A stretch of 64,000 bases of DNA from Apus apus (GCF_020740795.1 NC_067282.1:151762858-151826857); one strand, 5' to 3'. Shown: positions 47,303 through 60,900, counted from the first letter of the stretch. Translations and numbers: made by a program. Notes: a model not told the origin generated them from the letters alone.

Positions 47303-50301
47303 CTGTACTGGTGACACCTTGAAAGAGAGAAGACGCCCCTCCAGCATAACTCGGAAATGCAAATTAGGAAGATGTCATCTCACAGGAGGCATCCTCTGTC
47401 TCAGGGCAGGGTTCAAAGCCAGTGCCAGCCTTCTGGGCTCAGAAACTCAGACTTTCCACTCTGGAGTCGGTGCTTTTCCCTCAGCACCTCAGTGTTTTCC
47501 TGCCTTGGGTGCTTTGCTCAGAGCTTTGGCAGTGCCACACAGATGGGCTGTTTGGAGGAGCAATGCCTGCGGGAAATGTGTGTGTGCACGCGCAGCAGTC
47601 CATGTGTGTTGTTTCAGGCTGCTTGCTGACTCAGGTAGAGCTTGTGTTTTGAAGAGCTGCTTTTTTGATAGGCAAGCCCTGGGGCTGAAATAACTAGGTC
47701 CTCACTGAGTAAGCAAGGTCTCTGGCTGCAACTGACAAAAGTTAGTTGCCAAGCTCGTGGCTCAGGAGGCAGGTTTTGAATGGCGTGTTTGGGAGAGGGG
47801 AGGAAGTAAGGGAGAAGTAGGAGTTTACCAGGTTCTGGAATGTCAAGGCTTCATCATATCACAAAATATCACATAGTCACGCACAAACCATGGACCACCC
47901 TTGCCAAGAAGACCCTGCACTGCCTTGAAAGGAGCTGTGCTTTTAGGTGTAGCAGAAAATTTGGGCTTTGTAATTAGGAAACTCTTCAGCACCCCTCATC
48001 CACCTGTGGCACCCAAGGAGACTCCTTATCATACAAAGCCTGTACAGCCATATTCCATATTAGACAACCTGGGCTTACAGGCTTCTCATCCAAGCCTCCC
48101 ACTCTCCCCATCCACATGGACACCCTTACCTTGAGGTCTGCCTCTGCCCATAGGAGAAGGGGCCACCCTCACCTCTCAGCAAGCCCGGAGCCCAGGCAGG
48201 GCTCAGCAAAACAAGGCAGAGCCCTGCTGAACCTTGCTGGGACTGCCACAGGAGCGGGAGGAGAGGGTTTATAAAGGGCTGCATAATGGGCATAATATCA
48301 ATTCCCATCATGATGGAAGATTAGGTTCAGAGGAAGAAAAACATTATGACAACACATTGACATACAAACCGGAGAGAGAGAGAGAAAGAAAGAAAGGTGG
48401 TGTGGTTGTGAGATGTGGGTATGATTTGAGAGGAATGTGAAGAGACAGAGAGATAAATACGTGCTCAGCCCTCCCCAATGACGAGATTCAGTTTGTCAGA
48501 CTGAAACTCCTTCCAAGACACTTTTCAGATCAGTCACCCCTGTGTGGGAGACAGCTGGCATTGCCCCCTTTACCTTCCAGCTCCAGGCAACTGGTGATCC
48601 AGATGAAAGGAGTCCCCAGGGACCAGGTCGTGGTCTTGGACGGAAGCAGGTGCTGGACTTTGAGGGCAGTGGGGTTGGGGGGGAAAGGGAGAGGGACGGA
48701 GGTGGATATCCTAGCTCAATGCATGTCCAGCTGTCAGCCTATGCTGCTGGAGTAAGAAAGATGCCTCCAGCCCAGCAGTTCTGCTGTGGAGCTGTTCCTC
48801 TTGTAGGTGTGTGGTCTCTCTGCCTTCTCCCTCTCACCTTTGCACAGGAAGCTGCCGCTTGCTTGCCTTGTCAGACTGAGACGAGGCCCCGAAGTATCGA
48901 AAAGGCTAGTGAGGCCGAGAATAAAAAGCCCCAAACCACGTCCTACTTCCTGCTGGTAAAGCAATAGGTGCAGAAACAAGGGTGGAGGGATCAGGTGTTA
49001 GCTTGCAGTGCTCAGATATACTGGGACCAGTTTGTAACTATTGCTGGGAACTGAGAGAGAGAAGGACCTGTCCTCTTGGCAAACCAGCAAGAGACCCTTA
49101 GCTTCCTCTTTCAGATACCCAGACTCTCAGGATCTGCCCACATGCACAGATCAATCTGAAACCAGAGATAGGTGTCAACATGCAGCAGAAGCACTGTGGA
49201 CCACTTTGTGAAAAATAACTCGAGTCATTGACCTAAGAAACACCAGAATGAAATCAGCTTACCCACCAGTGTCCCAGCTTCAGAGGATCCATTCTGAGTC
49301 AGAGTAGGAGTGGGATGAGGGCAGAGCCAAGTGTGAGAGAACTTGAGGTACAACCCTAACTCTTGCGGATGGTGTGACACTGCAGGAACACCCATCCTAC
49401 AGCCTCTCTACCCAGCTAAGTGCCTCACTCACTCCACAAAAGGGAGAATCACCCCCTCCAACCTGAGCCTCATAGCTGCTCCAGACAGGCAACACTGCCC
49501 TGCAGTAGCTGCAGTGCCTGCTTGGCATGCTTTGTCCATTCAACAGGGCAGAAAGGGATGCAAAACATGTGTCCATCTTCTTCCAAAGCTTTGTGTGCCC
49601 TCACCTTTGCAGAGAGATAACCCTTCACGTGCTCTGCAGTGCATATTTAGTTTCAGAAGATCAGTTTGCCTCAACCAGACATCTTCCTCAGCACACATTG
49701 CCCTCACCTTCCAAGCCAAAAGAGATGCACAAATGCAAAAATCCACAGCCCAATTGTTGTCCGGTTACCAGATAGGCATGTACGTGCCTACATGTCCCTG
49801 CACACCTCTCTTTTTCCAGACACAAATATAATTCTCTGAAGTGCAGTACATCACATTTCCTGTCTGGTCTGAGCAGCACGAAGATGGGCACTGGTGTGAG
49901 GCCAGATTAGGAGAATCTCCTTTTATACACACAGTGGTCACCACACTCTGCGCTCCTCACCTTTCTCTCCTAGAGCAGCTCAAGGCCCAAGCAAGCAAGT
50001 TTTGTTGACCAAAATTTGCCAGAGACTAATCTCAAGTCTTCAGGCAGTTGCTTTTTGAAGACTATACAAACCTGGAGGATGGGCTCCCCTTTAACAACAA
50101 ACAGATCTTGGTTTCAGGTAGTGGAAAAAGGGTGTGGGAGAATTAGTTTTTAGTCATGGGCAGCCCAGCCCAGGGTCTGGATCTCAGAAGACATCAGACT
50201 TGAAAAAGTAAGAGTCTCAGAGCATAACAGTGACTTGGAAGCATGGACTGAGCCATTCTGAAGGAAGATGCAATAGTGGATCCTTATGATCATTTCTGGG
50301 A
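47303..50301. other. Upstream flank of IL2RB, no gene recognised
   Basis: Contains a (GA)n/(GAAA)n stretch at 48371-48396. AGGAAGT, an ETS-type core, occurs on the - strand near 48946-48952, in keeping with ETS control of mammalian IL2RB, but this is weak. No coding exon was found. Confidence 0.4.
48371..48396. repeat. (GA)n / (GAAA)n simple repeat
   Basis: Alternating GA then GAAA units. Confidence 0.85.
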
Positions 50302-50425
50302 GAATCAAAGAATCACAGAACAGTTTGAGGAAGAGGAGACCTTTAAAGGTCATCTACTCTAACTTCCTTGCAGTGATCAGGGGCATCTTTGTCTTCATTG
50401 TGCCCAGTTCCCCATCCAACCTGAC
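50302..50425 (-). mobile_element. CR1 LINE 3'-end fragment, abutting a second CR1
   Basis: Begins AGAATCAAAGAATCACAGAA (inverted CR1 tail), continues GACCTTTAAAGGTCATCTAC and ends in CCCCATCCAACCTGACA. It is cut off where the next CR1 tail starts. Confidence 0.8.
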
Positions 50426-51165
50426 AGAATCACACAGTCTCAGAGTGGTCAGGGTTGGAAGGGACCTCTGAGGATTATATAGTTCAATTCCCCTGCTAGA
50501 GCAGGGTTACCTACAGTAGATCACACAGGAACATATCCAGACTGGTTCTGAATGTCTCCAGAGAAGGAGAGTCCACAACTTCTTTGGGTAACCTGAATTA
50601 CCTTGAGTGTTTCCAGGGATAGAACATCTAGAATCTCTCTGAACAACCTCTTCCAGTGTTTCACCATCCTCATAATAATAATTAAAAAAATCCCTTATAT
50701 CTATTCTGAATCTGTCATCTTAAGTTTAAAACCATTACCCCTTGTACTGTTGTAAAAGGATCTACTAAAAAGTCTGTCCCTATCTTTCTTATAAGCTTCC
50801 TTTAAGTACTGGAAGGCAGCTATAAGGTCTCCCTTGAGCCTTCTCTTCTCCGGGCTGAAAAACCACAACTCTCTCAGCCTTTCCTCATAGAAGAGGTGTT
50901 CTAGCCTTCTGTTCATTTTCACAGCCCTCCTCTGAACCCACTTCAGCAGTGGGTTGATATCTTTCATGTAATGGTGACCCCAGAACCGAACACAGTGCTC
51001 CAGTTGGGGTCTCATCAGAGCAGAGCAGAGAGGGAGAATCACCTCCCTTGACCTGTTGGTCGCACTTATTTTGATGCAGCCCAAGATACAGTTGGCTTTC
51101 TGGGCTCTGAGCACACATTGCTGGCTGATGTCCAGCTTCCATCCACCAGTACACTCACCTCCTTC
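50426..51165 (-). mobile_element. CR1 LINE fragment with ORF2 C-terminal part
   Basis: The 3' end (GAATCACACAGTCTCAGAGT, GGTTGGAAGGGACC) faces low coordinates. The - strand frame reads [56 protein letters not shown] and KRRLKGDLIAAFQYLK, typical of the CR1 reverse-transcriptase C-terminus. It is 5' truncated and decayed, not an active element. Confidence 0.92.
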
Positions 51166-54100
51166 TCCACAGCTCTGCTCACATAACACTTCAGTTCAAA
51201 CTCCACTCCAGCACCAAGTACACTTAGCTGGTTGTATGGAGTGCAACATCCCTTCTCTCACCATGCACAACATGGACCAGAAGTCTGAGAGGTGTCATTT
51301 GGATGCTGTTGCTAGTTGTCTGAAGACTCCTTTGTGAGGGGCAACTAGGGAACCTGACCAGCCAGCCTCTGTTGAAGAGGTGCAGGGGAGAGCGTGAGCT
51401 GAGTGCTCTCCTGCTCTGGTAATCACTGGGTGAGTGATTGTTATACTTTGGAGGCTCCCACTAGATTGGAGCTGGAATGGCATGTATCATCAGATCACAG
51501 CCCACCTTTTCCATGAACTCAAAATAAATACAGCTTATTCTGTTGCAGAAATTTTCAGCTGAAGCAATGAAGTGCTCTGTGAGTAATTTATTGATATCAC
51601 CAACTCTGCAGCTGCAATGCAGCATTCATGTTAACCATTGTTTTTCCTGTTTGTCCTTCAGCCTGAGAAAACTGCACCTTCCTTCAAACTGGAGATCTTT
51701 TTGGGAAACTAAGAGCTCAAACCACCCATTTATTGTTCAGCTTATCATAGAAAAAAACCAAGCCAAACCAATTCACGGATTAATTTATTTTTTTCTCTTT
51801 TCCTCTGTTTTTGTTGTTGTTGGTTTTTTTATTTGTTTGTTTGTTTTGGATTTTTTAGGTTGGTTGTGTGCTGTGATACCTGAAATAGTAGAAGTGCAGA
51901 ACTTAACATGTAGTTAGTCCCTAGAGAAGATGAGCAGCTGCTACAGTTAAAAACAAGGATTTATCTCATCAGCCAGTTCACTGGAGACTTTTTTCTTCTT
52001 GATCTGGGTCTCTCATGCAGATTTTTACCTGGCAAGGACTGATGTCCCATTGAAAACTTTCCCAGTGGGGTCCCTAACAGAGCACCAGATTTCCTCTTTC
52101 TAGCTACCTTCGGTTAACAGAACTAAGGGATATACCTCTTTGTCAAGTGTGACTGGAATTGATTGATTTTCCAAAATGGTGGAGGGAGGCAGGATTGTCT
52201 GACAAATAGTTTCAATTCAAGTCCCAGGCTTTCAGCTCCCCTTTGTCTTAATCTTGCTTTTCCCAAGCAGTTGATATGAGATTAATTTCAGAAAGGTGGT
52301 GGAGGACCCAGGATCCTAAACTAAACCATTACCTCAGTTTAGTCTGGGGCTGTAGTTTCTGATTCTTTCAGCAGCGGAGTGGTGGAAGTTTGCAAGACAG
52401 TGACATTTCACATGTTTCAGACAGACAAACACTGACGTGTGGACACACAGACTGCCTCAGCATGTTTAATTTCCTTTGGAAATACAGTTTAAAATGTATT
52501 AAAACAACAACTGCATAGCATAAGTAAGAAAGGGTGTCCTACACAGGCATGATACCATGGTTGTATCCAGACTCCATCTGTTACAGACACACTTTCGGCA
52601 CAGTTTTCAGACTTGATTGCCCAGGATGTTGTGCTACTGAGAATTTGGCACGTGTTATCTCCTTAACACCAACATTGTTAGAAATGGTGCCATTTATAAC
52701 GTGAGAAGCCAAACAAAACCTCATATAGAGCGACACACGTGAGGTGTTCCTGTAACTACCTTCCTGTCCCCATAGCGGTGACCAAGATGGGCAAACTCAC
52801 TAGCCAGCATTGTTGTTCAGTGCTAAAGCACGCAGGTAAGAGTGTGATGTTGGAGGTTTGAATAAAGGCTTTGTTTGAGCCAGACCAGTGGTTCAGAAGC
52901 AATGTAAGTTTTTTAAATCCTCAAGGCTAGGGCAAGTTCTTCTGTGCAGGCTCATCTTCCCCTTTCCCCCCTACCCCTGCCCATCTCTGTTTTCATTAGA
53001 GAAGAGCAGTGCTGCTGAGACCTCTCATTTTCAGTTGTGTGTCCACTGACAGTCTCTGCAGAATGGCAGAGTTGAACAGGAAAACAGAGTGAAGTGTGAA
53101 GGGTAAAAGAACCATGTGCTGTCAAACTACCCCACGATTCATCAGCTCTTCAGCTGCCATCAGGCTAGTGCACACCCCTTCCCTTTGCTGGCTCTCAGCT
53201 CAGATTGGAGTCCCAGGCTAACAGGGAAGTCTCACCTGCAGTTTACAAACCACCCAGCTCACCGGGGACAATCTCAGTAGAGGGCTCAGTGGATCCACCT
53301 TGGTGTCTTGTCCCTAAGGTGCTCTGGAATGTAGCAATGTGAAGAGTGCAGAGCCTGCAGGAGGTGGAGGAATGAGGGCAGAGATGCCATGATGGCCATC
53401 AAAGTTCGCTTCCTGACAGGATACACTGTGAAGATCTCTAGACACTCTGTAGGTTATTTTTGGTACTTTCCAAATAATGTTGTTTCAACTATAACCTTTA
53501 CATTGAATTTCCTGCCATTCGTATAAGTGCACTTCTCAAAAACTACGACGTTGTTCTACACCTGCCGTTATTTTGCCCTTAAATCGTGGTTCTACTCCGA
53601 AAAAAAAGTGTGTTAAAAAAAGGCCCTGCGAGGAACCGCAGTTTAGTCTATCAGTGTGCTCTTTATTGAATTTGTTCACATTACCGGTCTAAAAGAGGCT
53701 TTGCTTTGTATCAAAATGGCAACCTTGGGATGGCATGAAAAAGGCAAGTTGTTTTTTTTTCCTCCTGCTCCGTCATCCTTAGGGATATTACTGCTATAGG
53801 CCAAACACTGTCCTCAGGTTTATCTCCGTCACAGTGTTTAAGTGGAGAGGCATTAAAGCAATGGCAGCTATTCCAGGCAGCTCACCTAAAACAGCAGATG
53901 ATATTCCTGCATTTCTTCCTTTCCGACTTCTGTCCCAAGGAGATTGTCCAGGTAGATCAGCCTGATAAAAGCAGAAGACATAAAATATGGACAGAAATAC
54001 AGAAAATGTTCAAAAGTAGGGATTCCCTAGCCCTGCAGGCTACGGCAGAACATGGGCAAATGTGGAAGGAAGCTGAGGCACTTGCAGGCATTCTCAGCTG

Positions 54101-57100
54101 CGGCAAGTTTGGGGCCACAGGTGGGAGGAGATGGAGGAGGTGTTCACTTTCACTCCCCACCAGTGATGGTCACGGGCCCAGACAAGTGGAGGAAAAAGCG
54201 TGGGAGGGAAAGCATGTTACTTTTGAGCAGCTTCACAGCCTGCTTGGCTGTGAACACATAGCTATGAACTCACAAGCATGAGCACGGGACTGTCATGAGG
54301 TGCTCCCACTCAGAACCTGAGCCCCAGCTCCTCTTTATGTTTGGGTAGAACTAGATAGTATGAGGACTCTGCTCTGAAGGGCTGGAGCCCACACAGCAGA
54401 CCCAAGGCTTAAGAGAACTCCTAGGTGTGGATGCCTGCCTCTCCAAATGGGTACTTATGGTGCTACAAGGACTGCTCAGACCTGGTGTCACTCCCTAGAG
54501 ACACTAATTGAAGACCGGCTATCTCACCTTGGGCCTAGCACTCTGTGTGCCTCAGTACCCCTGGGCTCAGCAACATGAAGGAAGGCCAGTATCTATGCCC
54601 TTGTCTGAGCCCGTGGACATAATGTATGAGGCACAGAATGCATTTGAGGCAAAGCAGTGTGTCAAGTGACCTCCGTCACCTGAATCGTGGCGTTTGTGTG
54701 TGCAGATGATCTTAGCCTGGCACATCTGCAATGGAAAACTCACCAGTGTGAACTGGAAGGAAAGTGGTGTACCCGTGGGACTATTAATGTATTTATACAG
54801 CTCTCACATCCTCTCTGAGTCTCAATTTCCACAGTAGAGAAAGGGGTGTAAAGGACGTCTTCCCATCTTCTTCAAGAACTGAGATTTGCAGACCAGGCAA
54901 CAACTCCTGCATTGCACGCAGGTGTCCACTGCCCAGATCTGTAGGAACATTATTGACTTCTAGTATTAAAATGTGTCTTTGCAAGTCCATGAGGGTTCCA
55001 CTGGCACTAAATGCTGAAGATGCATGGCCAGAGCACCTACTGAACTTGTTTGCAGACCTGTACTGAAGAGGGAGTGTCTGTGCAAGTTGTGTGATCTACA
55101 GGAGGGAAGCACTGGATCCAGAGACCAGCTTTACACCAAATCCATGCCAGAGCAAGATAATGAACTGAATACTGCCCAGTTTGCTATTCAGCACCAGAAA
55201 ATGTTCTTGTCCTTCAGGGAAATTATTGCCTTGTTACCTGGGCAGTCCTGGAAAGATAGAGCCCTGCTCAGTTCTGCAGCCTGCCAATGACTTATATCTC
55301 TCTCTGTTTAAAGTTAAAGGGGTTTGTGTGCAAATGCTTGACAAGCCTAATATGAAGCAACGATGGGAGGCTTCCCGACCTAATAAATTGAAAGGAATTC
55401 AGAGATTTATTGTACATTCAAAAATGCTTAGAGGCAAGACATGATACTGCAAGGAGATCCTTGGGAAAAAATCCCTACAGTGCTTTGCTTAGTGAGGCTT
55501 GCTCCCAGTGTAATCACATTTCCCTTCCTTCTCTAGAGGAAAAAATCATTACAACAACCACCCCCATTCTGCTCAGAGTTCTCCTTGCTCCTTCTCCATT
55601 TCCTTAATCTCTGTGCCTGAGCAGTTTCTAGAAAGGGAGTTAATTAGATTGTTGGTTTTGTTTTAAAATATTCTTGATGATGTCATGCTTATCCAAAGGC
55701 CACCCCCTCCTTTTCCTTCAGCCCTCCTGGGGGTTACTGATTTGTGACTATGGCAATTATTATCTTCCATGTCATTAAAATGCCTCAACAGAAATTACTT
55801 GTTTGGATGCAGCTGCCTGTCTCTGCACAGCTCGGTGCTCAGAAATTGTGCTCCTGTCTCTCCCCTGGGCTCAGTCAGGGGAGACATGTTTTCCTCTGCT
55901 CTGTGGTTTCCCAGGCTCAGCCCCACACCTGCACTCCTCCTTCCCTATTTGCCCCTCTAGCATCACTTCTTGTGAGCACTTTACTCTTTCTTCCCTGCCT
56001 TGGGAGGCACAAGATATGATGAGAAAGGCAATGGCAGCAACGAGTGTCCCTGGATGGAAAGAATGGAAGGGAATGGTGAAGTCCAGTTCCACAACCTGAG
56101 CTGAGGGCTTGAGAGCACTTCACTCCCCCAAGTGATGTACTGCCTTGTGAAACAGGACAGCCCAAAGGGCTCCTCATCCATCTTGAGAGCCCACTTCTGT
56201 CAGGGTTTGAGCTCTGGGCTTGCTCCACTGACTTTTCCTCCTAGGGAGCCCTCCTCTGAGGTGAACTGCCTGTAGCAGAGCAACTCTGCAGCTTGATGAG
56301 GTTTTTGGGTATGGTTACATGCAATTGAAGAGACCATCCTTGGGATGGGGCTGGAATAGGAAGGGCTGCTTTTTCCTGGAGACTAGTTACCAGATCCTGG
56401 TGAACACTGCAAAATCACCACTTGGAGAAAAAACAAGCAGTGTGGAAGTTACTAATTGCCCCACTGTGGCCACTGAGGAGCCTGAAGATGCTCCTAGAGA
56501 GATGTGATACTGAGTCCATTATGTGTGAGACATTCCAGGCTCATTGCTGTAAACACATAGCCCAAGCCACATCTCACTACACCTGCACCTGTATTTAGGA
56601 AATGGGACGTGGACGTCTCTGGGAAAATGGGACTTGATTCCTTGAGAGAAAGACAAGACCAGGGTGTCACCTCCTATTCCATTCCTAAGAGCAGCACACA
56701 TGGATAGGAGAGGAGTGCACTCTTGAATACCACCATTCCCTGTTGCTCCAGCACGTGTTTTCCTGCATAAGAAGCAGTAAAGAGCACAGAACATTGAAAC
56801 AGTTCATAATTCTGTCTTCCTTCTCCCTGCAGCTCCAAAGACTGATTGCAGCCCTCACAGCCAGCACAGGGCTAGGTGGGCTATTTTAGGCAGGGTGCTG
56901 TGCCTCATAGTTAGGAGCAGGCTGTGGAGAAAGGTCAGGGGAGGAATGCCCTCTGCCTGCACCTGTGCACACATCTGAGCTCATAAACACACACAGGGAT
57001 AAGCACACACAGCTGCAGCCAAGTGGGGAAACACAGAGAGGATGAAGTGCTTGGCTCCACTCACATGCTTACCCTGGAAACAGGCCAAGGACAGTATGGG

Positions 57101-57139
57101 TCCACAGGTACCAGAGTCCCTTCTCTTAGCCACAGTCTA
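51166..57139. other. Intergenic DNA, no established gene
   Basis: Holds a T-rich (GTTT)n tract at about 51786-51856. Two weak coding-exon candidates (52787-52835 on + and 54793-54938 on -) are discussed as findings. No conserved protein family was recognised. Confidence 0.4.
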
Positions 57140-57335
57140 CTCATGTGAGACACTGACACAGGCTGTCCAGAGAAGTTGTGGCTGCCCCTTCCCTGGAAGT
57201 GTGTAAGGCCAGGTTGGATGGGGCTTGGAGCAACCTGGTCCAGAGGGAGGTGTCCCTGCCCCTGGCAGGGTGGCTGAAACCAGGTGATCTTCAAGGTCCT
57301 TTCAAACCCCAAACCATTCATGGTTCTACAATTAA
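57140..57335 (+). mobile_element. CR1 LINE 3'-end fragment
   Basis: The frame reads APSLEVCKARLDGAWSNLVQ, then REVSLPLAGWLKPGDLQGPF, the CR1 ORF2 C-terminus. The DNA ends GGTCCTTTCAAACCCCAAAC followed by a decayed ATTC...TTCTACAA tail. Confidence 0.88.
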
Positions 57336-57563
57336 TTCTAAGGGGAAACTTATACAGTTGCTTTTATGTTTCCAGGACAGCGGTGTCAGTACAGTTCCCC
57401 AGTGCTGGCCTTTCCTGCACTCCAAGAGAGAGAATCTCCCCTTTCTTCCTATCCTCCCCATCTTCTTTGCAGACAGCAGGTTCCTTCATCAGAGATGCTT
57501 AGTGCCCAGAGGGAAGGTGGCTGTTCAAAAGGACTGCTTGGTTGGCTGTTTGGTTGTTTTGTC

Positions 57564-57580
57564 TTTTTTTTTTTTTTTTT
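57564..57580. repeat. 17-base T run
   Basis: Pure T homopolymer just before the CpG-rich block. Confidence 0.85.
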
Positions 57581-57639
57581 CCCCTTTGGTCTTGGAAATT
57601 ATGCTGGCAGCCTGGTGCAGTATCTCTCCCTCCTTCCCC

Positions 57640-57930
57640 CCTCCCCTGCCTCAGCCCCCGTGAGGGGGGGAGGAAGAGCGTGGGCGGTGGAAGGAGCTGT
57701 GGTCCCCAGATGTGTGAATTGTTGCCGAGCAGAAGCGCAGCGCGGCGCGGACAAACGGCGGAGCGGCTCAGCCGAGAGCCATCGCCTCGGGCTTGCGTCA
57801 CTGACCTTTTCCTCTCGCCCTGCTCGGTCCCCACCTGACCCTTCTCACCCCTTCCCCCGCACTTTGCATTCCCTGAGCTCTCTGCACGGGGCTCCGCCGT
57901 GGCGGGGAGGGCTGGCACAGGAGTTTAAAG
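57640..57930. promoter_or_regulatory. CpG-rich block, possible promoter without an assigned gene
   Basis: This is the densest CpG cluster outside the KCTD17 promoter, with GCGCAGCGCGGCGCGG, CGGCGGAGCGG and GGGCGG, and GCGTCACTGACC at its downstream side. TTTAAA occurs at about 57924-57929. No coding exon was recognised on either strand. It could start a noncoding RNA, an alternative upstream IL2RB exon, or a gene beyond the window. Confidence 0.45.
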
Positions 57931-60900
57931 GAGCGAGAGAGTGGAAAAAACAGAACAGAACAAGCCCTGCAGCAAAGACAAAGCAATGCGGTGATCCTCC
58001 CTCCGTTTCCCCGGGTTGTCATCCTGCAGGACAAGGGAGTCATGGGCTGAGTGAACACCCCACTGTCCCTGCCTGGTGTAGCCACCGAAATGAAGGCAGA
58101 ACTGGCAGGGCTGGGGATGGGGATGGGGGAGGAGAAGCAAGCCTGTCCTAGGGTCAGAGGAATGCTTCAGATTCTGACAGGTCATGAACAAATGGATTTT
58201 TTTAAAAAAACAAAAACATTTTAAAGCCTTGCAGGACCGAGCTTGAAACGTGGTGCAATTGTAAAAGCCTGCCTAAGTCTTCTAAAGAGCCAAACAATGC
58301 CACCAATATACCACTCAGAGAGAAGTGGAGTCAGGCAAGGGCTTGGAAGGTGTTTTGGACTGTGGTAATGATGATCTGTGGATCCTTGGCCCAAAAGATC
58401 TGCTGAATTGCTGCCTGTGGTTGCAGGGGACAGGGCTTGGTTGCCTGGGAAGTCCTTTCTAGGGCTCTGCTCCATTCCACTACTTCAGGGAAAGAGCTGA
58501 GGACACATGGAGGTGGGGGGGGGGGGGAATGTGTGTAGGGGCAAATGAGAGAATGCCATGAGCCTGGAAAAGCACATGTGGGGCAAGCAGGAAAATGCAG
58601 TGAACGTCAGGCACCCTGTGGAAGATGTTTGCCCAAGTCTTGCTCTGCAACATTGTTATGTCAAACACCTGGAGAGTCATCAGAACTTTAGGGGAGGTGA
58701 CCAGTACAGTGAAAATGATGCCTACAGGGTGGGTGAGAGTTAGAAAGGAAACATGTTGTCCTCCTTCTTCCTGGGCATTTCCTTCCCCTGGCTACTTCCA
58801 AGTATTGCAACTGTCCTCAGTAGCAACCAGTGAGTCTTGGACACATGTCCAGCCTTAGAAGTGCATTGCAATTTGCATTGTCTGGCCTCCCTGATAGTTG
58901 AGGCACCTCAGCAGCTTTGAGGTTGATGCAGGTCAGCTTCACTTCTCCAAGGCATGGATACAAATAGGTTAAAGTGAATCAAGAAACAACCCAGCCCCTC
59001 TCCTCTCACTCACCCAAGGCTGGATTCCGAGCCTTCCAAGGTGGATGGGAAGCCCCCCTATTCCTTAGCTTCTCCAACCCAAGACCTCTGCATCCTATTT
59101 CTTCCCATTTTAGTAACTGCAAACAGAAACTGGGAAAGGTGTGAGACTTTGCAATAATTTCATGGTCATTTGCGAGTTAAGTGACACAAACTCAAGAGAC
59201 GGGCCTGGTCTGTGGGTTGAGAAACTGTCAGAATCCTTTGATTTAAACTCGCTGGCCTGGCACTCACTGTGGTATAACTGCAGGGAGAGAGATCACAGAG
59301 GGCTTGTGGGAAAAGGTGGGGGGGATGTCACGAAATGAGGGAGCTGTGCTTGTACCAAAGAGGCCTGGGCTCTCAGCTTCCCTCAACCCGCCTCCTGATA
59401 GCATCTTCAGAGCGAGTCAGGCTTGCAAAGGGCAACAGTTTCCATTAGCAGGAAGGTGAGAGATGTCCAAGGGGCTGGTACGTGTGTGTGCATACGTGTG
59501 TGGGTGTCACAGCAGAGCATGGCACTGAGCTGGCCTCTGAAGCCTGGCATGGCTTGGCAAATGCCCGTTTTCCCATTGTGGTCAGAGGAGGGCCCTGCCA
59601 CACAAGGTGGTGGAGGGATGGCCCCCTGTGTTGCATCAGTGCCCCGTCACCCACAGAGCCATGGGCAGGGTCTGCATCCATGCTCTTTGGGCCCAAGAGC
59701 AGATTCCAGCTAGCAATGGGAAAGGGAAGGTGAGAAACAGAGGATCTGGGGCAGGTTCAATGCATTGGTGACATCCAGCTATGAAGCAGAGGCTGGAGGG
59801 AGGTGAGGGCTTTGCTGGCACCTGCTGGGCACACCCTTGACAAAGAGTCAGGGGAGATGCTGAACCAGGTCCTGCCATGCTGCACCCTTGCCCTCCCTGG
59901 TGCTAGGGGTGCAGGCACATGCACCTAAATGCTGGCAGCAGGGTCAAAGGTCTCATTTCATACCACATTTCTTGCCCTGCTTCTCTCTTCCCCATTTGTA
60001 AGGAGGTATTGCAGGGCCTTCAGCTCAAACCAGGACACTTGAGCTGACCCTGACACACGCTTCCTGCCCAGAGACAGAATCGTATCTTCCCCTGTACCTC
60101 CTCTCCCACCCTCCCTTTCAAACCTGCAAGACCAGAAACCTGCAGGAAACCAGTTTTAGGTGCTAACCCCTTGGCCCATACTTAGAGCAAGCTTGAGATG
60201 CAGCCACAGAGCCCTCTGCAGCAGAGCTTGGACCTGTCTTTCAGGGGAAAAAGAGACGAATGGCCCCAGAGCTATACCACTCTGGGGTATGCTTCGTGCT
60301 CTGCCCAGGAGAGAGCTGCCAGCTGTCACCAACCCCAGGCTCACCTACCCCAGGGCAGTCCCATTGGATGGAAAGGGACACTGCCCTGGGGTGAATAAGG
60401 TGACTGGAGGTCTCATGGCCATCAGGACACGGCTGCACCCACTGGCAGGGCAGCAGGGTTTATCTGACCCAGCTGAGCCCTCATTCCTTCAACAGCATTG
60501 CAGGGTCCACCGTGCCTGAGCTGAGCCTTACCTATGGCAACTACGTAGTCAGGCACCCATGGTGTGATGGGTGGCACCAGGTACAGGATCCATGCGTCAC
60601 ACATACATCTTATCCCCAAGGGGTTTGGCTGAAGAGACTCTTCAGGTGGCATTTTCTTTTCCAGGCGAGCAGATTGAAGGACTAAATAACAGAAAACTTT
60701 TCTAGAAGGTCTGGCTACACATTTCCACTCCTCTCTCACTCCTCACCTTTTTTGAGTGTGACAAAGGCACCTCCAATCTGCCAGCATCTCACCTCAAGGG
60801 GCCAGGAACACTCACGAGTGCAACCCCTGCACTTCCTGAGGACCTGTTTCTATCTGCTTCTTCAGAGGTAAATAAAAAACCCCAAGAAGGCTGGGCTCCT

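Noticed and set aside
50701-51189. 162-codon - strand open frame as a host gene
   Set aside because: Its translation is the CR1 ORF2 C-terminus, so it is part of a LINE fragment.
53898-54281. 127-codon + strand open frame
   Set aside because: No recognised domain, and its phase does not connect to the nearby MGKL exon candidate.
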